Shown in pieces: positions 1-10,200 of a stretch of 64,000 bases of DNA. Both the position numbers and the translations under genes were made by a program. Below the pieces are notes generated by a model, which ran no database searches, was not told the origin of the DNA, and was given only the letters and a program-made list of their open reading frames with translations. Source of the stretch: an uncultured Lysobacteraceae bacterium. Lineage in GTDB: Bacteria; Pseudomonadota; Gammaproteobacteria; Xanthomonadales; Xanthomonadaceae. How positions within the stretch are numbered: the first letter of the stretch is position 1; the number at the start of each line of letters is the position of its first letter. The DNA is taken from assembly GCA_902825775.1 (NCBI GenBank), contig CADECF010000006.1, forward strand, positions 198,068 through 262,067, read 5' to 3'.

Positions 1-162
1 GGCCGCAGCTACGGCTTCCCGCTGGATGCGTTCGCCCAAACCTGCCTGCTGCAGGGAGTGGACCAGCTCGGTTACCTGCTCAATCAACAATTCGCCATTA
101 CCCGCTTCGAAAACGGCCGGCTCACGGCGCATCCCCGACAGGAGTTCCACCATGCACGCTGA
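1..162 (+). CDS. leuD: 3-isopropylmalate dehydratase small subunit, C-terminal end (partial)
   Basis: Only the last 53 codons are in the window. Reading frame 1 is open from base 1 to a TGA at 160-162 and encodes a [17 protein letters not shown]... tail, which resembles the LeuD C-terminal region with its FPLDxF...CLLxGxD motif. LeuD with LeuC isomerises 2- to 3-isopropylmalate in leucine biosynthesis. The end overlaps the start of leuB (ATG at 152) by 11 bases, as expected for a translationally coupled leu operon. The rest of the gene lies upstream of the window. The call is by motif recall plus the neighbouring leuB. Confidence 0.8.
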   Translation, partial: GRSYGFPLDAFAQTCLLQGVDQLGYLLNQQFAITRFENGRLTAHPRQEFHHAR

Positions 163-1237
163 AATCGTCGTCCTGCCTGGCGATGGCATCGGCCCGGAAG
201 TCACCGCAGCCGCGGTCGAAGTGTTGCGCGCCGTCGGCTATCGTTATCGCCATAATTTCGCACTGCACGAGCATACGATCGGCGGGGCCGCCATCGACGC
301 CTGCGGCGAGCCGCTGCCGGAAAAAACCCTCGCCGCCTGCCGCTATGCCGACGCGGTGCTGCTGGGCGCTGTCGGAGGACCGAAATGGTCGGATCCGCGC
401 GCGAAAACGCGCCCGGAACAAGGCTTGCTCGCATTGCGCAAAGCGCTCGGCCTGTACGCAAACCTGCGCCCGGTACGGCCGCATCCGGCCACGCTCGGGG
501 CCGCACCGATCAAGCCGCACTTGCTCTCAGGCGTCGATCTGCTGGTGGTTCGAGAACTCACGGGAGGCATCTATTTCGGCGACAAGACGCGCGATGCCGA
601 CAGCGCCAGCGACACCTGCCGTTACAGCGCGGCGGAAGTCGAACGCGTCGTGCGCCGTGCCTGCGCATTGGCGCGGCAGCGCCGCGGGCACGTGACCTCG
701 GTCGACAAGGCCAACGTGCTGGAAACTTCGCGGCTCTGGCGCGAAGTGGCGACGCGCGTCGCCCGCGACGAGTTCCCGGATATCGTGCTGGAGCATCAAC
801 TGGTCGATTCGATGGCGATGCACCTGCTGGCCAAACCGCGCGCGTTCGACGTGATCGTCACCGAAAACATGTTCGGCGATATCCTCACCGACGAAGCTTC
901 GATGCTCGCCGGCTCGATGGGCCTGCTGCCTTCGGCCTCGCTGGGCGATGGAGGCATCGGCCTATACGAACCGATCCACGGCTCCGCGCCGGACATCGCC
1001 GGCCGCGGCAGTGCCAATCCTTGCGGCGCGATCCTCAGCGTCGCGCTGCTGCTGCGCTATTCGCTGGGATTGGAGATGGAAGCGAACTGCGTGGAGCAGG
1101 CGGTCTCGGCGACGCTGGACGATGGCGTGATGAGCGCGGATCTGACACCGCATCGGCCATCCAGCACGAAGCAGGTGACCGCGGCGGTGTTGGAGCGCAT
1201 CGCCGCGGATTGCCATGTGGCGGAACTGCGCGATTGA
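152..1237 (+). CDS. leuB: 3-isopropylmalate dehydrogenase
   Basis: 361 aa when started at ATG 152; an ATG at 26 would add 42 residues unlike the family, so 152 is preferred. LeuB oxidatively decarboxylates 3-isopropylmalate to 2-oxoisocaproate with NAD in cytosolic leucine synthesis. The start [12 protein letters not shown] is the classic beta-decarboxylating dehydrogenase opening. [10 protein letters not shown] (around residues 140-149), a DKANVL stretch, [13 protein letters not shown] and [15 protein letters not shown] carry the substrate, metal and NAD contacts. Length is normal for the family. It overlaps leuD and closes the leu operon here. A palindromic repeat follows 11 bases after the stop and probably separates it from the convergent kor genes. 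Confidence 0.97.
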   Translation: MHAEIVVLPGDGIGPEVTAAAVEVLRAVGYRYRHNFALHEHTIGGAAIDACGEPLPEKTLAACRYADAVLLGAVGGPKWSDPRAKTRPEQGLLALRKALGLYANLRPVRPHPATLGAAPIKPHLLSGVDLLVVRELTGGIYFGDKTRDADSASDTCRYSAAEVERVVRRACALARQRRGHVTSVDKANVLETSRLWREVATRVARDEFPDIVLEHQLVDSMAMHLLAKPRAFDVIVTENMFGDILTDEASMLAGSMGLLPSASLGDGGIGLYEPIHGSAPDIAGRGSANPCGAILSVALLLRYSLGLEMEANCVEQAVSATLDDGVMSADLTPHRPSSTKQVTAAVLERIAADCHVAELRD

Positions 1238-1248
1238 GCCTTTGATCT

Positions 1249-1324
1249 TGTGGGAGCGGCTTCAGCCGCGAGCTCTTCGAGTATCGACGAAGATCAAGAG
1301 CTCGCGGCCAAAGCCGCTACCACA
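1249..1324. repeat. Palindromic repeat, family A
   Basis: An inverted repeat with arms built on GGGAGCGGCTTCAGCCGCGAGCT and its complement, separated by about 20 bases. It lies between the convergent leuB and korB genes and may work as a bidirectional transcript end, although it lacks a T-tract. The same arms recur at 17856, 29481, 38002, 38588, 43320 and 63810. Confidence 0.85.
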
Positions 1325-1338
1325 GGGCAGCCCACGCG

Positions 1339-2394
1339 TCAGCGCAACGAGGCGTTGATCTTGGCCAGCACGGCGGCTCCCGGATTCAACTCCTCCGCTT
1401 CCAATGCGTTCAACGGCATCGGCACCGTATTGAGATGCCCATGCAGATCGCCCGCTTCCTGGTCGAAGTAAAGCAGCCCGGTCACCACTTCGCCCTGCGC
1501 CTGGCGCTGCTGGATCAGGTTCATCGCCGTCAGCCGGTCGCGCGGGTCGTAGGCTTCGTCCAGTTTGCGCAGCCGCAGGACGGAACCGTCGTGCTGTTCC
1601 ACTTCGATGGCGTCCCCGGCGGCGTAATCGACCGCTATTTCGGCACGCGGCACCATCACGTCGAGCTGGTTGACCGCATCGTTGTGCTCGCGCACGTAGT
1701 CGTAGCTCTTGGTGCTGCCGGGATGGTTGTTGAAAGCCACGCAGGGGCTGATCACATCCAGGAACGCCGCACCGCGGTGCGACAACGCACCCTTGATCAG
1801 CGGCACCAGCTGTTTCTTGTCGCCGGAAAAGCTGCGCGCGACGTAGCTCGCGCCCAGTTGCAAGGCCATGCTGACCATGTCGAGCGGACTGTCGGTGTTG
1901 GCCACGCCCTTCTTCGACACGGATCCCTGGTCGGCGGTGGCCGAGAACTGGCCTTTGGTCAGCCCGTACACGCCGTTGTTCTCGACGATGTAGACCATGT
2001 TCACGCCGCGGCGGATTGCATGCACGAACTGGCCGATGCCGATCGACGCCGAATCGCCGTCGCCGGACACGCCCAGGTAGATCAGATCGCGATTGGCGAG
2101 ATTGGCGCCGGTCAGCACCGACGGCATGCGGCCGTGCACGGTGTTGAAGCCGTGCGACTGGCCGAGGAAATAGTCCGGCGTCTTGGAACTGCAACCGATG
2201 CCCGACAGCTTGGCGACGCGGTGCGGTTCGATATCCAATTCCCAACAAGCCTGAATGATCGCCGCCGAGATCGAATCGTGGCCGCAACCCGCGCACAGCG
2301 TGCTGATCTTGCCTTCGTAATCGCGGCGGGTGAAGCCGATCGCGTTGCACGAGAGCGTGGGGTGATGCAGTTTCGGTTTGGCCAGATAGGTCAT
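1339..2394 (-). CDS. korB: 2-oxoacid:ferredoxin oxidoreductase, beta subunit
   Basis: 351 aa from ATG 2394-2392 (MTYLAKPKLHHP). The longer in-frame start at 2652 would run through the neighbouring gene and is rejected. This is the thiamine-diphosphate subunit that, with KorA, oxidatively decarboxylates a 2-oxoacid (often 2-oxoglutarate) to acyl-CoA and passes electrons to ferredoxin. Visible motifs are LCAGCGHD near residue 35, GIGCSSKTP, and the ThDP/metal motif GDGDSASIG running to ENNGVYGLTKGQ. Its start overlaps the stop of the membrane-protein gene by 4 bases, so the three genes are probably one operon. Substrate specificity cannot be read from the sequence. Confidence 0.92.
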   Translation of the reverse strand: MTYLAKPKLHHPTLSCNAIGFTRRDYEGKISTLCAGCGHDSISAAIIQACWELDIEPHRVAKLSGIGCSSKTPDYFLGQSHGFNTVHGRMPSVLTGANLANRDLIYLGVSGDGDSASIGIGQFVHAIRRGVNMVYIVENNGVYGLTKGQFSATADQGSVSKKGVANTDSPLDMVSMALQLGASYVARSFSGDKKQLVPLIKGALSHRGAAFLDVISPCVAFNNHPGSTKSYDYVREHNDAVNQLDVMVPRAEIAVDYAAGDAIEVEQHDGSVLRLRKLDEAYDPRDRLTAMNLIQQRQAQGEVVTGLLYFDQEAGDLHGHLNTVPMPLNALEAEELNPGAAVLAKINASLR

Positions 2395-2801
2395 ATCAAC
2401 TCCTCTACCGAAGCTTTCCGCAGCCATAGGAGGAACGTCACGACGCGCGATGCCAGCATCAGCACGCCGACTTGGAACAGCGTCCATGAGCCGCTGTCGT
2501 TCGGGCGTAAATGGGTGTCCGCGTATCCGTTCAACGCGCCGAGGACGACGAATACGCCGCCTACGAATACGACTCCGGCAGTCAGCAGCATGAACAACCA
2601 CAACGGGCGAACGAAGAAAGCCGTCGCCCAGGCCAGCACCGCGAACAGCCACAACGATGCGCTATCCGACGACGAGGGCTGTCCGGTCGTTGCGACGGCG
2701 TTAGCGGCGTCCGACGACGGCGGGACCATGGAATTCGCCATCCAGAAGCCCAGTATGAGCACGATCGCGAAACCGCCCAGCAGGAACAGCGTGGAACGCA
2801 T
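2391..2801 (-). CDS. Small multi-pass membrane protein between korA and korB
   Basis: 136 aa from ATG 2801-2799 (MRSTLFLLGG). It has three to four hydrophobic segments: about residues 4-22, 49-65, 70-95 and 111-130. I recognise no family or catalytic motif. It starts 2 bases after the korA stop and overlaps korB by 4 bases, so it is translated with both subunits. Being sandwiched between two subunits of one soluble enzyme suggests, as inference only, a role in tethering the complex to the membrane or passing its electrons on. Alternatively it is an unrelated passenger gene. Confidence 0.75.
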   Translation of the reverse strand: MRSTLFLLGGFAIVLILGFWMANSMVPPSSDAANAVATTGQPSSSDSASLWLFAVLAWATAFFVRPLWLFMLLTAGVVFVGGVFVVLGALNGYADTHLRPNDSGSWTLFQVGVLMLASRVVTFLLWLRKASVEELI

Positions 2802-2803
2802 GC

Positions 2804-4642
2804 TCAGGCCACCTTGTCTTGATGAGCCGCCGGCCGCAACCGCGCCGAAATCGCATCGCAAATGAATCTCGCCGTGATCGGCGTACCGTCGTAATGCAGT
2901 ACGGCCACAAGCCGCGCCGGGTCGATGCCGAATTCGTTCACCAGCAGCGACCGCAATTGCGCATCCCGGTTCTGCTCGACCACGAACACGGAGTCGTGCG
3001 CGTCGATGAAGGCCTTCACCGAATCCGGGAACGGGAATGCGCGCACACGGAGCGTGTCGAGCCCGACGCCATCGGCTTGCAGGCGTTCTATCGCCTCCTC
3101 CATCGCCGGGCTGGTCGAGCCGAAATAGATCGCGCCGTGGCGCGCCGGGACGTCGGACTGGCGCAACAGCGGCTGCGGCACCAGCGTTTTCGCCGTGTCG
3201 AACTTCTGCAGCAGCCGCTGCATGTTGTAGACGTAATCCGGGCCGCGCTCGGAATACTGCGCCTGCGGATTGCGCGAGGTGCCGCGGGTGAAATACGCGC
3301 CTTTTTCCGGATGCGTGCCGGGATAAGTACGGTACGGGATGCCGTCGCCGTCGACGTCCTTGTAGCGCGCGAATTCGCGGCCTTCGTCCAGTTGCTCCGC
3401 GGTCATCACCTTACCGCGGTCGTAACGCTTCGCATCGTCCCAGGCGAAGGGCGCGCACAGGCGCTGGTTCATGCCGATGTCGAGGTCGGTCATCACGAAG
3501 ATCGGCGTCTGCAGGCGGTCGGCCAGGTCGAAGGCCACGGCGGAAAACTCGAAGCACTCGTGCGGATCTTCGGGGAACAGCAGCACATGTTTGGTGTCGC
3601 CGTGCGACGCATAGGCGCAGGCCAGCACGTCCGACTGCTGCGTGCGCGTCGGCATGCCGGTCGATGGTCCGCCGCGCTGCACGTCGATGATGGTGATCGG
3701 TATTTCGGCGAAATACGCCAGACCGATGAACTCGTTCATCAGCGAAATGCCGGGGCCGGCGGTGGTAGTGAAGGCGCGGGCGCCGTTCCAGCCCGCACCG
3801 ACCACCATACCGATCGACGCGATCTCGTCTTCGGCCTGGATGATCGCGTAACGCGTCCGGCCTTCCTCGTCGACGCGGTATTTCTGGCAATACTTCTGGA
3901 AAGCCTCGGCGAGCGAAGACGACGGCGTGATCGGATACCAGGCGCAGACCGTGGCGCCGCCGTATACGCAGCCCAAAGCCGCCGCCGCATTGCCTTCGAC
4001 GAAGATCTTGTCGCCGACCGCATCGGCTTTTCGCACGCGCAGCCCGATCGGATGCGGCAGGTGTGCGCGCACCCAGTCGCGGCCCAGATGCAGGGCTTCG
4101 ATATTGGGTTTGAGCAGCTTTTCCTTGCCTTTGTACTGCTCGCCGATCAGGGCTTCGATGGTCGGCACGTCCATGTCCAGCAGCGCGCTCAGCGCGCCGA
4201 CGTACATGATGTTCTTGAACAGCTGGCGCTGGCGCGGATCGCTGTAGGTGGCGTTGCAGATCTCGGTCAGCGGCACGCCGATGATGTTGACGTCGTCGCG
4301 GAACTTGGATTTCGGCAGCGGCTTGCTGTTGTCGTAGAAGAGATAGCCGCCGGCTTCTATTTCGGCGATATCGGCGTCCCAGGTCTGCGGGTTCATCGCC
4401 ACCATCAGATCGACGCCGCCGCGCCGCCCCAGCCAGCCGCGCTCGGAAACGCGCACCTCGTACCAGGTCGGCAAGCCTTGGATATTGGATGGGAAGATGT
4501 TGCGCGGGCTGACCGGTACGCCCATGCGCAGGATGGCCTTGGCGAACAATTCGTTGGCGGAAGCGGAGCCGGAGCCGTTGACGTTGGCGAACTTGACGAC
4601 GAAGTCGTTGGTGGATTGGAGCGGAGAAAGGCTCGGAGTCAT
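2804..4642 (-). CDS. korA: 2-oxoacid:ferredoxin oxidoreductase, fused gamma-alpha subunit
   Basis: 612 aa from ATG 4642-4640 (MTPSLSPLQST). The upstream ATG at 4687 lies in a repeat and is not used. The N-terminal third is the gamma domain (VNGSGSASANELFAKAILRMG, GRRGGVDLMVAMNP). The remainder is the alpha domain, with an AWYPITPSSSLAEAF pyrimidine-domain motif, IQAEDEIASIGMVVGAGWNGARAFT and GGPSTGMPTRTQQSD. This fused layout is usual for KorA/VorA-type enzymes in xanthomonads. It is the first gene of the korA/membrane protein/korB unit, and the GltD-like gene lies 139 bases upstream across a repeat. It acts in the cytosol with KorB. Confidence 0.93.
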   Translation of the reverse strand: MTPSLSPLQSTNDFVVKFANVNGSGSASANELFAKAILRMGVPVSPRNIFPSNIQGLPTWYEVRVSERGWLGRRGGVDLMVAMNPQTWDADIAEIEAGGYLFYDNSKPLPKSKFRDDVNIIGVPLTEICNATYSDPRQRQLFKNIMYVGALSALLDMDVPTIEALIGEQYKGKEKLLKPNIEALHLGRDWVRAHLPHPIGLRVRKADAVGDKIFVEGNAAAALGCVYGGATVCAWYPITPSSSLAEAFQKYCQKYRVDEEGRTRYAIIQAEDEIASIGMVVGAGWNGARAFTTTAGPGISLMNEFIGLAYFAEIPITIIDVQRGGPSTGMPTRTQQSDVLACAYASHGDTKHVLLFPEDPHECFEFSAVAFDLADRLQTPIFVMTDLDIGMNQRLCAPFAWDDAKRYDRGKVMTAEQLDEGREFARYKDVDGDGIPYRTYPGTHPEKGAYFTRGTSRNPQAQYSERGPDYVYNMQRLLQKFDTAKTLVPQPLLRQSDVPARHGAIYFGSTSPAMEEAIERLQADGVGLDTLRVRAFPFPDSVKAFIDAHDSVFVVEQNRDAQLRSLLVNEFGIDPARLVAVLHYDGTPITARFICDAISARLRPAAHQDKVA

Positions 4643-4659
4643 ATCGCATCCTCCCTTCC

Positions 4660-4753
4660 CGTCATTCCTGCGAAAGCAGGAACCCATTTTGACCCTGATT
4701 TTGGTGGATCAACAGCAAGATCAAAATGGGTCCCAGCTTTCGCTGGGATGACG
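4660..4753. repeat. Palindromic repeat, family C
   Basis: Inverted repeat with CGTCATTCCTGCGAAAGCAG on one side and GCTTTCGCTGGGATGACG on the other, plus inner arms built on ACCCATTTTG and CAAAATGGGT. It fills the gap between korA and the GltD-like gene. Related arms occur at 7161, 14790, 24071, 27200 and 48500. Confidence 0.85.
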
Positions 4754-4781
4754 GTTCTGGAGCATTCCGCGATCTCCAACA

Positions 4782-6620
4782 TCACGCCGCCTCCTTCTGC
4801 TTCTTGCTGCGGCATCCCGAGCCGGCATAAGTCTCCAACAACAGGAACTTCTGCATGTCCCAGGCCCCCGTGGGGCAGCGTTCCGCGCATAGCCCGCAAT
4901 GCAGGCATACGTCCTCGTCCTTCACCATCACCCGCATCGTCTTCAGCGGTTCGGACACATACAGGTCCTGCCCGGCATTCAACGCCGGCGCCGTCAGGCG
5001 CGTACGCAAGTCCGCTTCGTCGCCGTTGGCGGTGAAGGTGATGCAGTCGGTCGGGCAGATGTCGACGCAGGCATCGCATTCGATGCATTTGTCGCGGGTG
5101 AATACGGTCTGCACGTCGCAGTTCAGGCAGCGCTGCGTTTCCTTCCATGCGGTGGCCGGGTCGAAACCCAATTCGACTTCCACCTGCATGCTGTCGAGCT
5201 TCTTGGCGGCTTCCGACCACGGCACCACGTAACGTTCGTCGGGCGAAACGGCGTTGTCGTAGCTCCATTCGTGGATGCCCATCTTCTGCGAATCCAGCTG
5301 CACCAGCGGGTCCGGCCGTTCTTGCGCGTCTTCGCCGTGCAGCAGCTTGTCGATCGAGATCGCCGCGGCATGGCCGTGCGCAACGGCCCAGATGATGTTC
5401 TTCGGCCCGAACGCGGCATCGCCGCCGAACAGCACGTGCGGCAACGTGGATTGATGGGTGATCTTGTCGACCGCCGGCATGCCCCATTCGTCGAAATCGA
5501 TGCCCAGGTCGCGTTCGATCCACGGGAACGCGTTCTCCTGGCCGACGGCGATCAGCACTTCGTCGCAAGCATGGAATTCGTCGGGCTCGCCGGTGGGCAC
5601 CAGCTTGCGGCGGCCTTTGTCGTCGTACTCCGCGCGCACGCGCTCGAAGGTCATGCCGGTCAGGCGGCCGCTGGCATGGACGAAGGTCTTGGGTACGCGG
5701 CAGTCGAGGATCGGGATGCCTTCGTGTTGCGCATCCTCCTTCTCCCACGAGCTGGCTTTCATTTCGTCGAAACCGGAACGCACCAGTACTTTCACGTCGG
5801 TGCCGCCGAGCCGGCGCGCCGAGCGGCAGCAGTCCATCGCGGTGTTGCCGCCGCCGAGCACGAGCACGCGCTTGCCCACCGAAGTGATGTGGCCGAAATA
5901 GACGTTGGCCAGCCAATCCAGACCGACGTGGATCTGCGCGGCCGCTTCTTGCCTGCCCGGAAGATCGAGATCGCGTCCGCGCGGTGCGCCGCTGCCGACG
6001 AACACCGCATCGTAGTTCTCGGCGAGCAGCGCCTTCATCGATCCGATGCGATGGCCGCCGACGAATTCCACGCCCAGGCCGAGGATGTAGCCGGTCTCTT
6101 CGTCTATGACGCTTTCGGGCAGGCGGAAACGCGGCACTTGCGTGCGCATGAAGCCGCCGGCCTTGGGATCGGCTTCGAACACGGTGACGTGGTAGCCGAG
6201 CGGCGCAAGATCCCGCGCAACGGTCAGCGACGATGGGCCGGCGCCGACGCAGACTATGCGTTTGCCGTTGCGTTGCGCGGCCGGTTTTGGCATGCGCGAC
6301 TGCACGTCGCCTTTGTGATCGGCGGCGACGCGTTTGAGGCGGCAGATGGCGACCGGTTCGGGCTTTTCGCTCATCGAAGCGGGGCCGTTGTTCTCTTCGA
6401 CGCGACCGCGGCGGCAGGCCGGTTCGCAGGGCCGATCGCAAGTGCGGCCGAGGATCCCGGGGAAGACATTGGAGTGCCAATTGACCATGTACGCATCGGC
6501 GTAGCGGCCGGCGGCGATCAGGCGTATGTACTCGGGCACCGGGGTATGCGCGGGGCAGGCCCACTGGCAGTCGACGACCTTGTGGAAGGTGTCGGGATTG
6601 CGAATATCGGTCGGCTTCAC
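4782..6620 (-). CDS. GltD-like NAD(P)H-dependent flavoprotein with C-terminal 4Fe-4S domains
   Basis: 612 aa from ATG 6620-6618. The N-terminus carries the cysteine-rich adaptor seen in glutamate synthase small subunits (CQWACPAHTPVPEYI near 18; CDRPCEPACRRG near 60). Next comes an FAD-binding VCVGAGPSSLTVARDL motif near 145, an NAD(P)-binding VLGGGNTAMDCCRSA and an AVGQENAFP segment. The last ~100 residues hold two ferredoxin clusters, CIECDACVDICP (about 511) and CLHCGLCAERCP (about 571). It probably moves electrons between NAD(P)H and ferredoxin. Its place directly upstream of korA makes it the likely redox partner of the Kor complex (inference). A true GltD role is less likely because no gltB is adjacent. 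Confidence 0.85.
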   Translation of the reverse strand: MKPTDIRNPDTFHKVVDCQWACPAHTPVPEYIRLIAAGRYADAYMVNWHSNVFPGILGRTCDRPCEPACRRGRVEENNGPASMSEKPEPVAICRLKRVAADHKGDVQSRMPKPAAQRNGKRIVCVGAGPSSLTVARDLAPLGYHVTVFEADPKAGGFMRTQVPRFRLPESVIDEETGYILGLGVEFVGGHRIGSMKALLAENYDAVFVGSGAPRGRDLDLPGRQEAAAQIHVGLDWLANVYFGHITSVGKRVLVLGGGNTAMDCCRSARRLGGTDVKVLVRSGFDEMKASSWEKEDAQHEGIPILDCRVPKTFVHASGRLTGMTFERVRAEYDDKGRRKLVPTGEPDEFHACDEVLIAVGQENAFPWIERDLGIDFDEWGMPAVDKITHQSTLPHVLFGGDAAFGPKNIIWAVAHGHAAAISIDKLLHGEDAQERPDPLVQLDSQKMGIHEWSYDNAVSPDERYVVPWSEAAKKLDSMQVEVELGFDPATAWKETQRCLNCDVQTVFTRDKCIECDACVDICPTDCITFTANGDEADLRTRLTAPALNAGQDLYVSEPLKTMRVMVKDEDVCLHCGLCAERCPTGAWDMQKFLLLETYAGSGCRSKKQKEAA

Positions 6621-6884
6621 CGCGATCCTCGCTTGCTGGCAGACCGGACGCGCCGGCCATCGCTTGCCGGGCGAGTCTAGACCCGAATGCGGGTCGGCGG
6701 CAAAGGTCCGCTCGTGATCCCGAAAGCCGAGGTCCAGCGCCTTGCTCTGACTTTGTAGAGCGGAGCTTGCTCCGCTGCCTTTGCGGTTGGACTCTCGCGA
6801 CCTGCCGGCCTTTCAGGCCGAGGCGACGGACCCGAATGCTTCTTTAGCGAAAATCCAAAGAAGACACGTCGCCGCAATCGCGGT

Positions 6885-7136
6885 TAATCAAAATCTAGTA
6901 CCTGCGTAAGAAGGTCAACAATGACGAAAGCAGGCCTACCCGCGGACCTTGCAGTTGCGACGAATCGCACCGCAGTTCAGGTCCTTTCTTTGGTTACTTT
7001 CTTGATTCGCGCCTTCCTGGCGCTCACCCCTTCGGGGCCGGCTTCGCCGTTCGCGCGCGCTCCGGCGCGCGCAGTGGGCCAACAAAGAAAGTGACCCGCG
7101 CGCAGCGCGGAAGCCTTTTTCCATGGCGCGAGTCGC
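6885..7136 (-). repeat. Long dispersed intergenic repeat, copy 1
   Basis: Reverse-oriented relative of the copies at 14940-15272 and 27328-27652. Shared landmarks, read on the minus strand, are a GCGCCATGGAAAAAGGCTTC start, GCGCGCGGGTCACTTTCTTT, and GTTGACCTTCTTACGCAGG near the end. The middle differs from the other two copies. It contains a short ORF-like stretch (MEKGFRAARGSLSLLA) that recurs only because the DNA repeats. Confidence 0.75.
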
Positions 7137-7160
7137 GTCGCCACTGGCAAGGACGCGGGC

Positions 7161-7268
7161 CTGGGTCCCGGCGTTCGCCGGGATGACGGGCAAGGGCAAA
7201 ATGGGTCCCAGCGTGCGCTGGGATGACGGCTTTAGGAGCAAGAGCAGCGGAGCAAGCTCCGCTCTACA
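7161..7268. repeat. Composite palindromes, families C and B
   Basis: A family C palindrome (GGGTCCCGGCGTTCGCCGGGATGACG paired with the GGGTCCCAGCGTGCGCTGGGATGACG type of arm) is followed by the family B palindrome AGCGGAGCAAGCTCCGCTCT. They sit just after the stop of the RND permease gene and could form the end of its transcript. Confidence 0.75.
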
Positions 7269-7281
7269 TATGAAACTCTAG

Positions 7282-10200
7282 TCACTGAATCGGCGAGGCG
7301 AGCGGCGCATGGCTTGCTTCGGCTTCCTGCGGCTTCACCTTGAACCACGCCGCGTACAACGCCGGCAGGAACAGCAGCGTCAGCGCCGTAGCCACGATCA
7401 GGCCGCCCATGATCGCCACCGCCATCGGCCCGTAGAACACCGAACGCGATAGCGGGATCATCGCCAGCACCGCCGCCAATGCGGTCAGCACGATCGGGCG
7501 GAAGCGGCGCACCGTCGCATCGATGATCGCGTGCCAGCGATCGTGGCCGGCGGCGATGTCCTGCTCGATCTGATCGACCAGGATCACCGAATTGCGCATG
7601 ATCATGCCCGCCAGCGCGATCGTACCGAGCATCGCCACGAAACCGAACGGCACCCGGAACATCAGCAGGAACAACGTGACTCCGATCAAACCCAACGGCG
7701 CTGTCAGCAGCACCAGACCGACCCGCGAGAAGCTGCGCAGTTGCAGCATCAGCAGCGTGATCACCGCCAGCAGGAACAGAGGCATGCCGGCATTGACCGA
7801 ATTCTGGCCGCGCGCCGAATCCTCCACCGTGCCGCCGGTGCGCAGCAGATAGCCTTCCGGCAGCGCATCGCGGATGCCTTCCAGCGTCGGCTCGATCTGC
7901 GCGACCGCGCTCGGCGGCGTGGTGCCGTCGATGATGTCGGCGCGCACGGTAACCGTCGGCAAACGGTCGCGATGCCAGACGATGCCTTCCTCGAAGGCGT
8001 ATTCCAGCTTCGCGATTTGCGATAACGGCACCGACTGGCCGCTGGCGGTCGGGATCGCCAGGCTCGACAGCAGATCCAGCCGCGCGCGCTCGTCGTCGGG
8101 ACCGCGCAGCAGCATTTCGATCAACTCGTTGCCTTCGCGATAGGTGCTGACGTGCAGGCCCGACAGCGAACCGGACAGGAAACTGGATACTTCCGCCGAA
8201 CTGATGCCCAGCGCGCGGGCGCGATCCTGGTCGATGCGCAGCCGCACCACCTTGCTGGGTTCGTCCCAATCGAGGTTCACGTTGGCCGCATGCGGATTGG
8301 CGCGTACTTTTTCCGCCACCTGCTGCGCGATCGCGCGCACGCGCTCGACATGCTCGCCGGACACGCGGAACTGCAGCGGATAGCCCACCGGCGGCCCGTT
8401 CTCCAGGCGCGTCACGCGCAACTGCAATTCCGGGAATTGCGGGATCACTTTTTCGATCAGCCACGTGCGCAGGGCCTCGCGCGATTCCAACCCGTCGGCG
8501 CGAACCACGAATTGCGCGAAATTCGCCGCGGGCAGTTGCTGATCCAGCGGCAGGTAGTAACGCGGCGAACCGGTGCCGACATAGGCGACGTAGTTGTCTA
8601 TGCCTTCATGGCCCTTCAAATAGCGCTCGAGCTTCTTCGCCTGCGCCTCGGTTGCGCGCAACGAAGCGCCTTCGGCCAATTCCATGTCGACCATCAGCTC
8701 GGGCCGTGTCGAATCGGGGAAGAACTGCTGCGGCACGAAGCGGAACATCATGATCGAAGCGACGAACGCCGCGGCGGTGATGCCGACCACCCACCAGCGG
8801 TGCGAAAGGCACCAATCCAGCAAGCTGCGGAAGCGGCGGTAAAACGCGGTTTGATAGGGATCGTGCTCATGCCCCACGATCGGCGGCGGCGCCAGCATGA
8901 AGGCCAGCCGCGGCAACCGGTCGGCGGCGCGCTGCCGCAGCGCGCGCCAGCGCCCGGACAAGGAACGCGGACCGGGTTCGTGCCGGTGCGCCAAGTCCGG
9001 CAGCATCTTGTCGCCCAGGTAAGGAATGAACAGCACTGCCGCGATCCACGACACGATCAGCGCGATCGTCACCACCTGGAACAGGGACCGCGTGTATTCG
9101 CCGGTGCTCGATGCCGCCGTCGCGATCGGCAGAAATCCGGCCGCGGTGACCAGCGTACCGGTCAGCATCGGGAACGCCGTGCTCTCGTAAGCGAAGCTCG
9201 CCGCTTTCAAGCGGCTGAAGCCCTGCTCCATCTTGATCGCCATCATCTCCACCGCGATGATCGCGTCGTCGACCAGCAGGCCCAGCGCCAGCACCAGCGC
9301 GCCGAGCGAGATCTTGTGCAGGCCGATGCCGAAGTAATGCATCACCGCGAACGTCATCGCCAGCACCAGCGGAATCGATACCGCGACCACCAGCCCGGTG
9401 CGGAAGCCCAGCGAGAAGAAACTCACCAGCAGCACGATCGCGACCGCTTCGGCCAGCACGCGCACGAATTCGCCGACCGACTCCTTCACCGCTTCGGGCT
9501 GGTCTGCCACTTTGCGCAGTTGCATGCCGGCCGGCAGGGTTTCCTGCAAGCGCTCGAATTCTTGTTCGAGGGTGCGGCCCAGGCGCAGGATGTCGCCGCC
9601 GTCTTTCATCGCCACGGCGATGCCGATGGCTTCTTCGCCCATGAAACGCATTTTCGGCGCGGCCGGATCGGAGAAGCCGCGCGTTATCGTGGCCACGTCG
9701 CCCAGGCGGAGGGTGCGGTCGCCGGCGCGGATCGGGAACTGGCGGATCTCTTCGACCGAATCGAAGGCGCCTTCCACGCGCAACTGCACGCGGTTGCCCG
9801 GTGTTTCGAAAAAGCCGCTGGGCGTGATCGCGTTCTGCTGCTCGAGCGCCTGCCTCACCGCCGACAGCGGCACGCCCAGCGTGGCCAGTTTGGTGTTGCT
9901 GACTTCGATCCAGATCTTCTGGTCCTGCAGGCCGATCAGATCGACCTTGCCGACGTCGGGCACGCGCTGCAGTTCGAGTTGCAGGCGATCCGCGTAATCT
10001 TTCAGCACCGCGTAATCGAAACCCTGGCCGGTCAACGCATAGATGTTGCCGAAGGTATCGCCGAACTCGTCGTTGAAGAACGGGCCGACCACGCCTTCCG
10101 GCAGCGTCGGCCGGATGTCACCGATTTTTTTGCGCACCTGGTACCAGAGCGGATCGATCTGCGCGGACTTCAGCGAGTCGCGCGCCACGAAGATCACCTG

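Larger units (their letters stand above)
6621..7281. other. Gene-free stretch of 661 bases filled with repeats
   Basis: No credible gene on either strand. From left to right it holds a short family B palindrome near 6750-6776 (GAGCGGAGCTTGCTCCGCT), the reverse-oriented copy of the ~300-base dispersed repeat (6885-7136), a family C palindrome (about 7161-7230) and another family B palindrome (about 7240-7267). The GltD-like gene and the RND permease gene both point left here, so the permease transcript would run into this region. Confidence 0.75.

Noticed and set aside
4899-6680. 593-codon + strand open frame opposite the GltD-like gene, and the 673-codon minus-strand frame over the same area
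   Set aside because: Both are compositional shadows of the real gene at 4782-6620, which carries all recognisable motifs.
6750-6776. Family B palindromes as intrinsic terminators
   Set aside because: They form strong hairpins but lack a T-run, and they occur in leaders and between co-transcribed genes, so they are listed as repeats only.
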